64,000 nt of DNA. It comes from Tersicoccus phoenicis (GTDB lineage: Bacteria; Actinomycetota; Actinomycetes; Actinomycetales; Micrococcaceae). Position 1 is the stretch's first letter; the number at the start of each line of letters is the position of its first letter. This document shows, in pieces, positions 25,135 to 33,534 of the stretch. The DNA lies in contig NZ_MRDE01000016.1 of assembly GCF_001968835.1 (NCBI RefSeq), positions 124,001 to 188,000 on the forward strand, in the 5' to 3' direction. Position numbers and translations under genes: made by a program. Under the pieces are notes generated by a model. It was not told the DNA's origin and ran no database searches. It saw only the letters and a program-made list of their open reading frames with translations.

Positions 25135-26523
25135 CTAGCGGCTGATCACCGGCATCTTGCCGGTCTCCGGGATCGCGGTGCCCCGCAGCGACGCGCCGAC
25201 CGTCTCACGCATCGTCGACACGGCGATCAGACCGATCACGCAGGCACCCATCATGTAGAACGCCGGGATCAACGGGTTGGCGGTGGCGTCGATCAGCGCC
25301 TGGTTGGCCAGGGGAGCGGTGCCACCGAAGAGTGCCGTCGCGACGTTATAGGTGATGGCGAATCCGGCGAAGCGGACCTGGGTCGGGAACATGGCGGGGA
25401 AGGTCGCGGAGATGGTGGCCAGCTGCGGGATGTACAGCAGACCCAGCACCGCGAAACCGAGCAGCGCCCACCAGAAGCCATTGGCCATCAGCAGGTACAT
25501 CGGCACGGCCAAGACGATGAGACCGATCAGCGAGAGATACCACATCGGCTTGCGGCCGAGCCGGTCGGAGAGTGCTCCCGCGAAGGGGATCACGAGCATC
25601 ATGGCGAACTGCGCCAAGAACATGATGGTCAGTACGGTCTGCGCGTCCATGCCGGTCTGGCCTTCGAGATAGGTGGGCATGTAGCTCAGCAACGTGTAAT
25701 TGACCACGTTCAGGGCGATCACCAAGCCGGCCATTGTGAGCATGGGACGCCAGTACAGCCGGAACAGATCCTTCAAAGCCGTGCCGGCCGACGACTCGGC
25801 GTGACCGATCTCCTCCAGCTCCCGGAACACCGGCGAATCCGCCAGTCTGGTCCGCAGGTACAGTCCGATCAGTCCGAGCGGCCCGGCCAACAGGAATGGA
25901 ATGCGCCAGCCCCACTCCATCATGCCGGCTTCACCGATCGCCAGTCCGGCGAGCAGCACGATCAGCGAGCCCAGGGCGAACCCGGCGAGTGTGCCGAACT
26001 CGAGGAAACTGCCCAGGAACCCGCGCTTCTTGTCCGGCGCGTACTCGGCCATGAACGTCGCGGCACCGCCGTACTCGCCGCCCGTCGAGAAGCCCTGCAC
26101 CATACGTAGCAGCACGAGCAGGATCGGTGCCGCCACCCCGATGGTCTGGACGTTGGGAATGAGACCGAGACAGAATGTCGCGGCCGCCATCAGAATGATC
26201 GTCAGAGCAAGCACCCGTTTGCGCCCCAAACGGTCACCGAGCGGTCCCCAGAACAGTCCACCGAGCGGCCGGACCAGGAAGGAGAGCGCGAAGGTGCTCA
26301 GGGCGAGCAGCGTTCCGCCCTCTCCCGGAAAGAAGTTGTACGTGATGTAGGCGACGGAGACGCCGTACACGCCGTAGTCGAACCACTCCGTCGCGTTGCC
26401 GATGGCCGAGGCCGCCACAGCACGCCGCACGGTGCTCGCATCCGGCACCGGGAGGGTGGTTGCTCGATCCTGGTCGGGATGGGCGTGGGCCGCCGGGGGG
26501 CCGGGGTCGTTCGCGGAATTCAT
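25135..26523 (-). CDS. MFS transporter, metabolite:H+ symporter (MHS/ProP-like)
   Basis: Twelve-segment importer of 462 residues. The MHS signature is clear: ASAIGNATEWFDYGVYG near residue 39, RPLGGLFWGPLGDRLGRKRVL near residue 84, and LLRMVQGFSTGGEYGGAATFMAEYAP near residue 138. The second-half repeat GALSDRLGRKPMWYLSL is near residue 316. Family members take up proline, betaine, ectoine, shikimate, citrate or 2-oxoglutarate. The ATG at 26523 has GGGAGG six bases upstream. Its promoter carries palindrome site B. As the only transporter in the island it probably imports the substrate of the pathway. Confidence 0.92.
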   Translation of the reverse strand: MNSANDPGPPAAHAHPDQDRATTLPVPDASTVRRAVAASAIGNATEWFDYGVYGVSVAYITYNFFPGEGGTLLALSTFALSFLVRPLGGLFWGPLGDRLGRKRVLALTIILMAAATFCLGLIPNVQTIGVAAPILLVLLRMVQGFSTGGEYGGAATFMAEYAPDKKRGFLGSFLEFGTLAGFALGSLIVLLAGLAIGEAGMMEWGWRIPFLLAGPLGLIGLYLRTRLADSPVFRELEEIGHAESSAGTALKDLFRLYWRPMLTMAGLVIALNVVNYTLLSYMPTYLEGQTGMDAQTVLTIMFLAQFAMMLVIPFAGALSDRLGRKPMWYLSLIGLIVLAVPMYLLMANGFWWALLGFAVLGLLYIPQLATISATFPAMFPTQVRFAGFAITYNVATALFGGTAPLANQALIDATANPLIPAFYMMGACVIGLIAVSTMRETVGASLRGTAIPETGKMPVISR

Positions 26524-26600
26524 GAGTCCTCCCTGGACAAGGGCGCGGTGCCCGGTCGGCGGCGCGCAACCTGCACTACAACGTAGAGGGTCGTTCGTCT

Positions 26601-26612
26601 ATCGTCAACGAT
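26601..26612. promoter_or_regulatory. Shared palindrome site B (ATCGTCAACGAT), MHS transporter promoter
   Basis: ATCGT-CA-ACGAT is symmetric. On the minus strand it holds TTGACG as a -35 box, followed after 17 bases by TACGTT, about 55 bases before the transporter ATG. The site overlaps the last codons of the amidase gene. Arrangement matches site A. Confidence 0.65.
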
Positions 26613-28062
26613 CTGACGATTTGATTTGTCCCAGGGAACCGCCATGCGATGGAACCGAGTCGGTCCGGGCCGGGCGCTCGGTCCCCCAGGCCGCCGCCCG
26701 CTCGTACGCGCGGGCCGCCCGCAGCACGGTGCGGTCCGCGTGCCGGGGGCCGACCACCTGGAGAGCGGCCGGTAGTCCGGCAGCGGTGAAGCCGCACGGA
26801 ACGCTCACCGCGGGCTGCTGCGTCATGTTGAAGGGGTAGGTGTAGGGGGTCCAGCTGGTCCAGTCGGGGGATCCCCACCCCTCCGGGACGTCGTCGCCAC
26901 GCTGGAAGGCAGGAATGGGCAGCGTGGGGGTGACCAGCACGTCGTACGTCTGATGGAAGCGACCCATGGTGACGCCCAGGTCCATCCGGACCGCCGTCGC
27001 ATCGAGGAAGTCGGACGCGCTGATCGGGCCCAGACTCTCGATCGACCGGCGCAGACCGGGGTCCACCCGTTCGATGGCGTCGGGTGCGTAGCTGTCCAGG
27101 ACCTTGGCGGCGCCGGCGAACCACAGGACGTGGAAGGCCTCGACCGGGTCGGAGAACCCTGGGTCCACCTCGTCGACGACGGCGCCGAGCTCCTCGAGCG
27201 TCGCTGCGGCGGCGCGGACCAGCGCGTCCACCTCGGGGTCGTTGTGGCCGAAGCCGAGGGTCGGGGAATAGGCCACCCGGAGGCCGGCGACACCGTCGTC
27301 GAGCCCGTCCTGGAAGGACTCGCGAGGCGTGGGCAGAGCTGACCAGTCGCGGGAGTCGAATCCCGTGATGACGTCGAGCAGCAGTGCCGCGTCGGCCACG
27401 GTACGGGTCATCGGCCCGGCGTGGGCCAGGGTGCCGAACGGGCTGGCCGGGTACATGGGGACGAACCCGAAGGTCGGTTTGATCGCCACCGTGCCGGTGA
27501 ACGCGGCCGGGATCCGGACCGAGCCGCCGCCGTCAGTGCCCACCGACCACGGGCCCATGCCGAGCGCCACGGCGGTAGCGCTTCCGCCGCTGGAACCGCC
27601 CGAGGTCAGACGGGGGTCGTACGGGTTGCCGGTCGAGCCGTGGCGCAGTGAGTCGGTCACGCCCTTCCAGGCGAACTCCGGCGTCGTGGTCTTGCCCAGG
27701 AGCACGGCCCCGGTCTCGCGAAGCCGGGCCACGCACGGCGCGTCCTCGTTCCAGGGCTGGTTCTCCTCGATGAGGCGCGTCCCGCGCAGGGTCGGCCAGC
27801 CGCGGGTGTAGAAGATGTCCTTGACGGAGGTGGGGATGCCGTCGCCGGGCCCGAGGGGGGACCCGGCGCACCACCGGGTCTCGGCTGCCCGGGCGGCGGT
27901 CAACGCCGCATCGGCCTCGACGCGGACGAAGGCATTGACCGGGCCGTCCCGGTCCTCGATCGCCTGCAGGGCGGCGCGGGTAGCGTCCACCGGCGAGAAG
28001 TCACCCCGGCGATAACCCTCGATCAGCTCCACGGCCGTCAGATCCACCAGGTCGCTCGACAT
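26605..28062 (-). CDS. Amidase (amidase signature family)
   Basis: Hydrolyses a carboxylic amide, 485 residues. The Ser-cis-Ser-Lys triad is visible: Lys in PTSVKDIFYTRG near residue 80, the cis-Ser in LTSGGSSGGSATAVALGMGPWSVGTD near residue 155, and the nucleophile Ser in DGGGSVRIPAAFTGTVAIKPT near residue 181. The Gly/Ser-rich signature is complete. The C-terminal part is normal for the family, ending in a polar tail. It is divergent from the GntR gene, with two palindromes between them. The substrate could be a carboxamide intermediate or the imported compound. Confidence 0.92.
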   Translation of the reverse strand: MSSDLVDLTAVELIEGYRRGDFSPVDATRAALQAIEDRDGPVNAFVRVEADAALTAARAAETRWCAGSPLGPGDGIPTSVKDIFYTRGWPTLRGTRLIEENQPWNEDAPCVARLRETGAVLLGKTTTPEFAWKGVTDSLRHGSTGNPYDPRLTSGGSSGGSATAVALGMGPWSVGTDGGGSVRIPAAFTGTVAIKPTFGFVPMYPASPFGTLAHAGPMTRTVADAALLLDVITGFDSRDWSALPTPRESFQDGLDDGVAGLRVAYSPTLGFGHNDPEVDALVRAAAATLEELGAVVDEVDPGFSDPVEAFHVLWFAGAAKVLDSYAPDAIERVDPGLRRSIESLGPISASDFLDATAVRMDLGVTMGRFHQTYDVLVTPTLPIPAFQRGDDVPEGWGSPDWTSWTPYTYPFNMTQQPAVSVPCGFTAAGLPAALQVVGPRHADRTVLRAARAYERAAAWGTERPARTDSVPSHGGSLGQIKSSDR

Positions 28063-28111
28063 CGCTCTCCTCGCTCAGCCTGCGAGGTCGCCCTGCGACG
28101 TCGCTTGTAGG

Positions 28112-28123
28112 ATTGTCGACATT
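28112..28123. promoter_or_regulatory. Shared palindrome site C (ATTGTCGACATT), amidase side
   Basis: One mismatch from ATTGT-NN-ACAAT. It lies about 50 bases upstream of the amidase start, in the amidase/GntR divergent region. Confidence 0.55.
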
Positions 28124-28214
28124 CAGCCTAGGACGTATGCCCGCCCGAGACAACGGGCGCTGGTGCTCGCGGGTACGGCGATGCGGTCGATTCTCCGGTC
28201 CGACGCGCCGGTAT

Positions 28215-28228
28215 GATCGTGAACAATC
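28215..28228. promoter_or_regulatory. Shared palindrome site D (GATCGTGAACAATC), GntR promoter
   Basis: GATCGT-GA-ACAATC has one mismatch between arms. It overlaps a good -10 box, TATGAT at 28212-28217, about 40 bases before the GntR start. This placement suggests autorepression. Confidence 0.6.
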
Positions 28229-28267
28229 GCATGACCGCACCGTCATGGGCTCGCCGCTGGAGGAACC

Positions 28268-28948
28268 GTGCCATCCCATCCGCAGACCAAGCTGCTGGAA
28301 CCCGTCGTCCAGGAGACGACGCCCGCACTGATCGCCCGCCAGTTGCGCCGGGCGATCGGCCGGGGGGAACTGGCCCCGGGACAACAGCTGAACGAGACGG
28401 AGCTGAGCCGGAGCCTCGGCGTGAGCCGAGGGCCGCTGCGGGAAGCGATGCAGCGGCTGACGCAGGAAGCCCTGCTCGTGAGCATCCGCAATCGTGGTGT
28501 CTTCGTCGCGGAGGTCACCGACGACGACATGCGAGACATGTATCTCGCGCGGACCGCTGTGGAGCGGGCCGCCGCGACCCGCCTGGTCCAGCTGGACCCG
28601 GCCGCAGCCGCGCCGCAGCTGCTCGCGGTGGTGCAGCGCATGGCCGCGGCGGCGGACCGCGACGACGCGAACGCCCTGACCGAGGCGGACATCGATTTCC
28701 ACGCCCTGCTGGTCTCCCTCGCGGGCAGCCCCCGGCTCGTGCGTATGCACGCCACCCTGATGGTGGAGACGCGGATGTGCATCACGGCCCTGGAGGACCG
28801 CTACAGCTCCCATTCCGTGCGCACGGAGGAACACCGGGCCATCGCCGAGGCCATAAGCGACGCGGACCTCGAACGCGCGGACCGCCTGCTGAAGGCCCAC
28901 ATGGAGGACGCGCTCGACCGCCTCGCCGGCTCGGCCGCCCAGGCGTAG
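28268..28948 (+). CDS. GntR-family regulator (FadR subfamily, FCD domain)
   Basis: Likely the local regulator of the catabolic island. The 226-residue protein has an N-terminal winged helix-turn-helix (residues 18-75: LIARQLRRAIGRGELAPGQQ, then LNETELSRSLGVSRGPLREAM) and an all-helical FCD effector domain (about 85-215). Candidate metal/ligand residues are the Asp of ADIDFHALL with His near residue 144, and later His in TEEHRAIAEA near residue 192. FadR-type proteins bind TNGTNN(N)ACNA palindromes, which the seven ATTGT-NN-ACAAT-like sites of the island fit. GTG 28268 follows GGAGGAA. FCD regulators usually release DNA on binding a small organic acid. Confidence 0.9.
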   Translation: MPSHPQTKLLEPVVQETTPALIARQLRRAIGRGELAPGQQLNETELSRSLGVSRGPLREAMQRLTQEALLVSIRNRGVFVAEVTDDDMRDMYLARTAVERAAATRLVQLDPAAAAPQLLAVVQRMAAAADRDDANALTEADIDFHALLVSLAGSPRLVRMHATLMVETRMCITALEDRYSSHSVRTEEHRAIAEAISDADLERADRLLKAHMEDALDRLAGSAAQA

Positions 28949-29012
28949 ACCGGCCGCGGCTGGGCGCCGACGGCGTACCGTCGGCTGCCGCAGCTGGGCA
29001 CGAACCCGCGCG

Positions 29013-30503
29013 TCAGACCCGCGGCACCGCCAGGTACTTGTACTCGAGGAACTCGTCGATGCCCACGCGGCCGCCCTCCCGGCCGATGCCCGACGCCTTG
29101 ACTCCGCCGAACGGGGCGGCGGGGTTGGAGACGATGCCCGTGTTCAGGCCGACCATCCCCACTTCCAGGCGCTCCCCGACGCGAAAGCTACGGTCCACGT
29201 CCTGCGTGAAGAGGTAGCCGACCAGCCCCCACGGCGTGTCGTTGGCCATCCGGAGAACGTCCTCCTCCGTGTCGAAGGGGATCACCGGGGCGACGGGGCC
29301 GAAGATCTCCTGGTCCATCAACTCCGACCCAGGGTCGACGCCGGAGAGCACGGTCGGCCTGTAGAAGTACCCCGGTCGGTCCGGGCGCGATCCCCCGCAG
29401 ACGACGGTGGCACCACGGGAGACGGCGTCATCGACGAGTTCCTGAACCTTGGTCAGCGCCTTGGGTTCGACCAGCGGCCCCACGTCCGTGCCGTCCTCGG
29501 CCCCGTCGCCCACGGCCAGGTCACCCAGCCGTGCCGCCAGCCGCTGGGCGAAGTCGTCGGCGATGGACCGGTGCACGAACAGCCGGTTCGCGGCGGTGCA
29601 GGCTTCCCCCATGTTGCGCATCTTGGCCGCGACCGCCCCGTCGACGGCCCGGTCCAGGTCGGCGTCCTCGAAGACGATGAAGGGAGCGTTGCCGCCGAGC
29701 TCCATCGAGGACCGCATCACATGCTCGGCGGCCTGCTCGAGCAGACGCACGCCGACGGCGGTGGAGCCGGTGAAGCTGATCTTGCGGGCGATGCCGCTGG
29801 ACATCCAGGGGCTGACCACGGCGGAGGGGTCCGTGGTGGTCACGACGTTGAGCACCCCGTCCGGCAGCCCCGCCTCGACCAGGATGTCGACCAGGGCGAG
29901 GGAGGACAGCGGGGTGAGGTTGGAGGGTTTGAAGACGATGGTGCAGCCGGCGGCGAGGGCGGGACCGATCTTGCGGGTGCCCATGGCCAGCGGGAAGTTC
30001 CACGGGGTGACCAGGACGCAGGGCCCGACCGGTTCGCGGGACACAAGCACGCGGGTCTTCCCGTCACCGGTGCTGGTCTGGTCGCCGCCGATCCGCACGG
30101 CTTCCTCGGAGAACCACCGGAAGAACTCCGCGGCGTAGGCCACCTCGCCCTTCGCCTCCGCGAGGGGCTTGCCCATCTCGGTGGTCATGATCAGGGCCAG
30201 GTCGTTCTGCCGTTCCATGATCGCGTCGTAGGCGCGGCGCAGGATCTCGCTGCGTTCCCGGGGCGCGGTGCGGGCCCACTGCGCCTGGACGCGGCCGGCG
30301 GTCTCGATGGCGCGCCTGGCGTCCTCGGGTCCGCCGTCGGCGACGGTGGCGATGACCTCTTCGGTGGCGGGGTTGACCACGTCGAAGCGAGCGCCGGAGG
30401 CGGCCTCGCTCCACTGGCCGTCGATGAAGACACCGGTGTGGACGCCATCGATCACCTGGCGGGCGCGGTCGGACGTGCGGGCGGTGCCGGTGGGAGCGGT
30501 CAT
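29013..30503 (-). CDS. NAD(P)-dependent succinate-semialdehyde-type dehydrogenase
   Basis: Aldehyde dehydrogenase of 496 residues. TPWNFPLAMGTRKIGPALAAGC is near residue 167, the NAD motif SFTGSTAVGVRLLEQ near residue 242, the catalytic Glu in MELGGNAPFIVFEDAD near residue 268, and the catalytic Cys in NMGEACTAANRLFV near residue 302. The closest familiar group is GabD; ectoine-type pathways use a similar enzyme on aspartate semialdehyde. Its ATG overlaps the stop codon of the upstream FAD/Fe-S gene by four bases, so the two are coupled. With the class III aminotransferase two genes upstream it forms an amine to aldehyde to acid sequence. Confidence 0.92.
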   Translation of the reverse strand: MTAPTGTARTSDRARQVIDGVHTGVFIDGQWSEAASGARFDVVNPATEEVIATVADGGPEDARRAIETAGRVQAQWARTAPRERSEILRRAYDAIMERQNDLALIMTTEMGKPLAEAKGEVAYAAEFFRWFSEEAVRIGGDQTSTGDGKTRVLVSREPVGPCVLVTPWNFPLAMGTRKIGPALAAGCTIVFKPSNLTPLSSLALVDILVEAGLPDGVLNVVTTTDPSAVVSPWMSSGIARKISFTGSTAVGVRLLEQAAEHVMRSSMELGGNAPFIVFEDADLDRAVDGAVAAKMRNMGEACTAANRLFVHRSIADDFAQRLAARLGDLAVGDGAEDGTDVGPLVEPKALTKVQELVDDAVSRGATVVCGGSRPDRPGYFYRPTVLSGVDPGSELMDQEIFGPVAPVIPFDTEEDVLRMANDTPWGLVGYLFTQDVDRSFRVGERLEVGMVGLNTGIVSNPAAPFGGVKASGIGREGGRVGIDEFLEYKYLAVPRV

Positions 30504-33500
30504 GGGGTGTCCTCGTTTCCGTTCGTGGGGTCATCGCTGATCGGGGTGGCCGCACCGGCGTGCACCGGTGCACCGGGATCGAGAATCTGCGCCAGGTGCC
30601 GCCCGGACCGCGTGGAATCGAGCTGCTCGATCTGCCGGGCGCAGGAGAAGCCGTCGGTGAGCACTACCGCGCCGGGACCGGACTCCCGGAGGGCGGGAGC
30701 GAGAGCATTCTCCGCGACCTGCATGCTGATCTCGTGGTGCTGTGCCTCGAATCCGAAGTTGCCGGCCACTCCGCAGCACCCAGTGGCATCGTGGATCTGC
30801 TGCACGCCCGCGGCGGTCAGGGCGGCGCGCTGCGGGCCGGCCCCGAACGCCGAGTACTCGTGGCAGTGGGTCTGCAGCACCACCCGCTCGGGTACGGGTC
30901 GACCCGGTGCCGGGGTCCAACCGGTCGCCGCGCGCTCGGCCACGTGGGTGGCGAAGCTGCGGACCCGGGCGGCAACGCGACGGGCCTGTTCGGTGGGCAC
31001 GAGCTCGGGCAGATCCGTGTGCAGGGCCGCCGCGCAACTGGGCTCGACGACGACGATCGGCCGGTTCGTGCCGTCGTCGAGAGCAGCGGCCGCCTTCGCC
31101 AGGCGCTTCCGTGCGGTGTCCAGCTGCCCGGTGGAGATCCAGGTCAGCCCGCAGCAGGCGTCGGCGGCGCAGGTTACGGGCTCGCCCGCTCCGGCGAGCA
31201 CGCGGGCGGCCGCACCGGCCACCTCCGGGCGGAAGCCGCGGGTGAAGGTGTCGATGAACAGGACCGCGCCGGCGTCCCGGTCACCGTGCGCGCCCGCGGG
31301 CGACACCCCGGCCGCCGCCACCTCCCGGCACCACGCGTCCGCGGGGGCGAACCGGGGCAGGCGGCGTTTTGTGGTCAACCCGCCGGCGACGGCGGCCAGC
31401 TTCCCCAGCGGCGTGGCCAGCACCGCGTTGACGAGCGGGGCGACCCGGCCGGTGAGCACCAGCCAACGGGGCAACCAGCCGAGGGAGAAGTGCGAGGCCG
31501 GGCGGAGCCGGCGCCGGTAGTAGTGGTCGAAGAACTCGGCCTTGTACGTGGCCATGTCGACGCCGGCCGGACAGTCGGTGGCGCATGCCTTGCAGGACAG
31601 GCACAGGTCCAGCGCCTCGCGGACCTCCGGGGAGCGCCACCCGTCACCCGTCGTGCGAGCTCCGCGGACCATGTCCTGGAGCACGCGGGCTCGGCCGCGG
31701 GTGGAGTCCTTCTCGTCGCGGGTCGCTCGGTAGCTCGGGCACATCACGCCGCCGGTGTCGGCGCGGCACCGGCCGACACCGATGCACCCCTGGACGGCGT
31801 GCACCCACGGGTCGGGCGCGGAGGCGGTCGCTTCCGTCGGCTCGCTTCCGGCACCGACCGCCCGCAGGTCGAAGCTCGTGCGCCAATCGCGCGCCGGGAC
31901 GCCCTCGAGCGCCAGGTGCGCGTCGAACGCGTCGGGCTCGGTCATCGATCCCAGGTTGAGGATGCCGACCGGGTCCCATAGCCGGCGGTAGTGCTGGAAG
32001 GCGGCGAGCAGATCGGCGGAGTACATCAGCGGGAGCAGTTCGGACCGGGCGCGCCCGTCGCCGTGTTCGCCGGACAGGGAGCCGCCGTGGCGGACCACCA
32101 GGCGGGCCGCGGCCCGGGTGAACGCGCGGAACACGGTGCGGCCCTGCTCGGTACGCAGGTCGTAGGTGATCCGGATGTGCAGGCAGCCGGCACCGAAGTG
32201 CCCGTACATCACGCCGGTCAGGCCGTGCTCGGCCAGCAGCAGGCGCAGGTCCCCGAGGTAGTCGGCAAGTCGGTTGGGGCTGACCGCCGAGTCCTCCCAG
32301 CCCGGCCAGGACTCGCCACCGCCCGCGAGCCGGGAGGAGAGCCCGGCGCCGTCCTCCCGCACGCGCCACAGGGAGGCCCGGTGTCCGAGGTCCGGCACCG
32401 CGCGGCCCTCCACCAGCCGACCGTCGGTGGCCAGCCGGACGAGCAGCCGGTCCGCCTCCGCGGCGACCGCGGCAGCGTCGTCCCCGTCCAGGTCGACGAA
32501 CAGCCACGCGTGCCCGGCGGGCAGCCCCAGCACCGAGTCCGGCCCACGCCGGAACCGCATCGTCTCGACGATCGCCTCGTCGGTGCCCTCCACGGCCGCC
32601 GGGGAGAACTCGAGGATGGTGGTGACATCCCGGGCGGCGTCGACGATGTCGTCGTAGCCGAGGCAGACCAGCAGGGCGGTGGCCGGCTTGGGCACGAGCG
32701 TCATCCGCGCGCCCACGACGACGGCGCACGTGCCCTCCGAACCCACCAGGGCGCGTGCCACGTCGAACTCCCGCTCCGGCAGCAGATGCTCCAGGTGATA
32801 GCCGGAGACCTGCCGCTGGATCCGACCGAGCTCGAGGCGGAAGGTGGCCAGATTGTCCTGGGCGAGCCGGCGCAGCGATGTGGTCAGCTCCGCGGCGCGG
32901 GCGATGGAGACACGGTCGTCCGGGTCGGTCGCCCGCAGCCCGGTGCGGTGCGCGGTGAGGCGCGCCCCGTCCACGGTGACGACATCGATCTCCTGCACGT
33001 GGTCCGAGGTCCGCCCGTAGCGTACAGAGTGGTTGCCGCACGCGTCGTTGCCGATCGACCCGCCCACCGTGGCGCGCGTCTTCGACGAGGGGTCGGGGGC
33101 GAACGTCGCCCGGCCGTCCGTCACCTCCTCCACCCGCCGAGTGAGGTCCGCCAGCACGACGCCGGGGTCGACGTCCACCGTGCCGGCGGCCTCGTCGACT
33201 CCGCGGATCCGGTTCAGATGCCGGGAGAAGTCCAGTACCACGCCGGGGCCGATCGCGTTGCCGGCCATGGAGGTGCCCCCGCCGCGCGCGGTCAGCGGCG
33301 TGCCGGTTTCCCGGCACGCCCGCACCGTGGCCACCACCTCGTCCACGTTGCGCGGGAAGACGACGGCCACCGGTGACACCCGATAGTTGGACGCGTCATA
33401 GGCGTACTCGGCCAGCCGGCGGGACGACGCGTCGGCGTCGACCCCCAACTCGCGGAGTCGGCCCAGCAGTGCGCCGTCGACACGTTCGGTGGCCGCCCTG

Positions 33501-33526
33501 CCGGGTGGCGTCTGGACGTGGCTCAC
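30500..33526 (-). CDS. FAD-binding and 4Fe-4S D-2-hydroxyacid dehydrogenase-like protein (YdiJ type)
   Basis: A 1008-residue fusion. The N-terminal PCMH-type FAD domain spans about residues 40-270 (PLTARGGGTSMAGNAIGPGVVLDFSRHLN; DPSSKTRATVGGSIGNDACG). An FAD-oxidase C-terminal domain follows to about 560. Two Cys clusters form a ferredoxin-like region: GCIGVGRCR with MCPSYRATRDEKDSTRGRAR, and LCLSCKACATDCPAGVDMATYK near residue 640. Two CCG domains end the protein (ADACCGLTWIST near 805; DATGCCGVAGNFGFE near 920). This architecture is that of D-2-hydroxyglutarate/D-lactate oxidising enzymes that pass electrons to the respiratory chain. GTG 33526 starts eight bases after the aminotransferase stop. 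Confidence 0.9.
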   Translation of the reverse strand: MSHVQTPPGRAATERVDGALLGRLRELGVDADASSRRLAEYAYDASNYRVSPVAVVFPRNVDEVVATVRACRETGTPLTARGGGTSMAGNAIGPGVVLDFSRHLNRIRGVDEAAGTVDVDPGVVLADLTRRVEEVTDGRATFAPDPSSKTRATVGGSIGNDACGNHSVRYGRTSDHVQEIDVVTVDGARLTAHRTGLRATDPDDRVSIARAAELTTSLRRLAQDNLATFRLELGRIQRQVSGYHLEHLLPEREFDVARALVGSEGTCAVVVGARMTLVPKPATALLVCLGYDDIVDAARDVTTILEFSPAAVEGTDEAIVETMRFRRGPDSVLGLPAGHAWLFVDLDGDDAAAVAAEADRLLVRLATDGRLVEGRAVPDLGHRASLWRVREDGAGLSSRLAGGGESWPGWEDSAVSPNRLADYLGDLRLLLAEHGLTGVMYGHFGAGCLHIRITYDLRTEQGRTVFRAFTRAAARLVVRHGGSLSGEHGDGRARSELLPLMYSADLLAAFQHYRRLWDPVGILNLGSMTEPDAFDAHLALEGVPARDWRTSFDLRAVGAGSEPTEATASAPDPWVHAVQGCIGVGRCRADTGGVMCPSYRATRDEKDSTRGRARVLQDMVRGARTTGDGWRSPEVREALDLCLSCKACATDCPAGVDMATYKAEFFDHYYRRRLRPASHFSLGWLPRWLVLTGRVAPLVNAVLATPLGKLAAVAGGLTTKRRLPRFAPADAWCREVAAAGVSPAGAHGDRDAGAVLFIDTFTRGFRPEVAGAAARVLAGAGEPVTCAADACCGLTWISTGQLDTARKRLAKAAAALDDGTNRPIVVVEPSCAAALHTDLPELVPTEQARRVAARVRSFATHVAERAATGWTPAPGRPVPERVVLQTHCHEYSAFGAGPQRAALTAAGVQQIHDATGCCGVAGNFGFEAQHHEISMQVAENALAPALRESGPGAVVLTDGFSCARQIEQLDSTRSGRHLAQILDPGAPVHAGAATPISDDPTNGNEDTP

Positions 33527-33534
33527 GGGTGCGC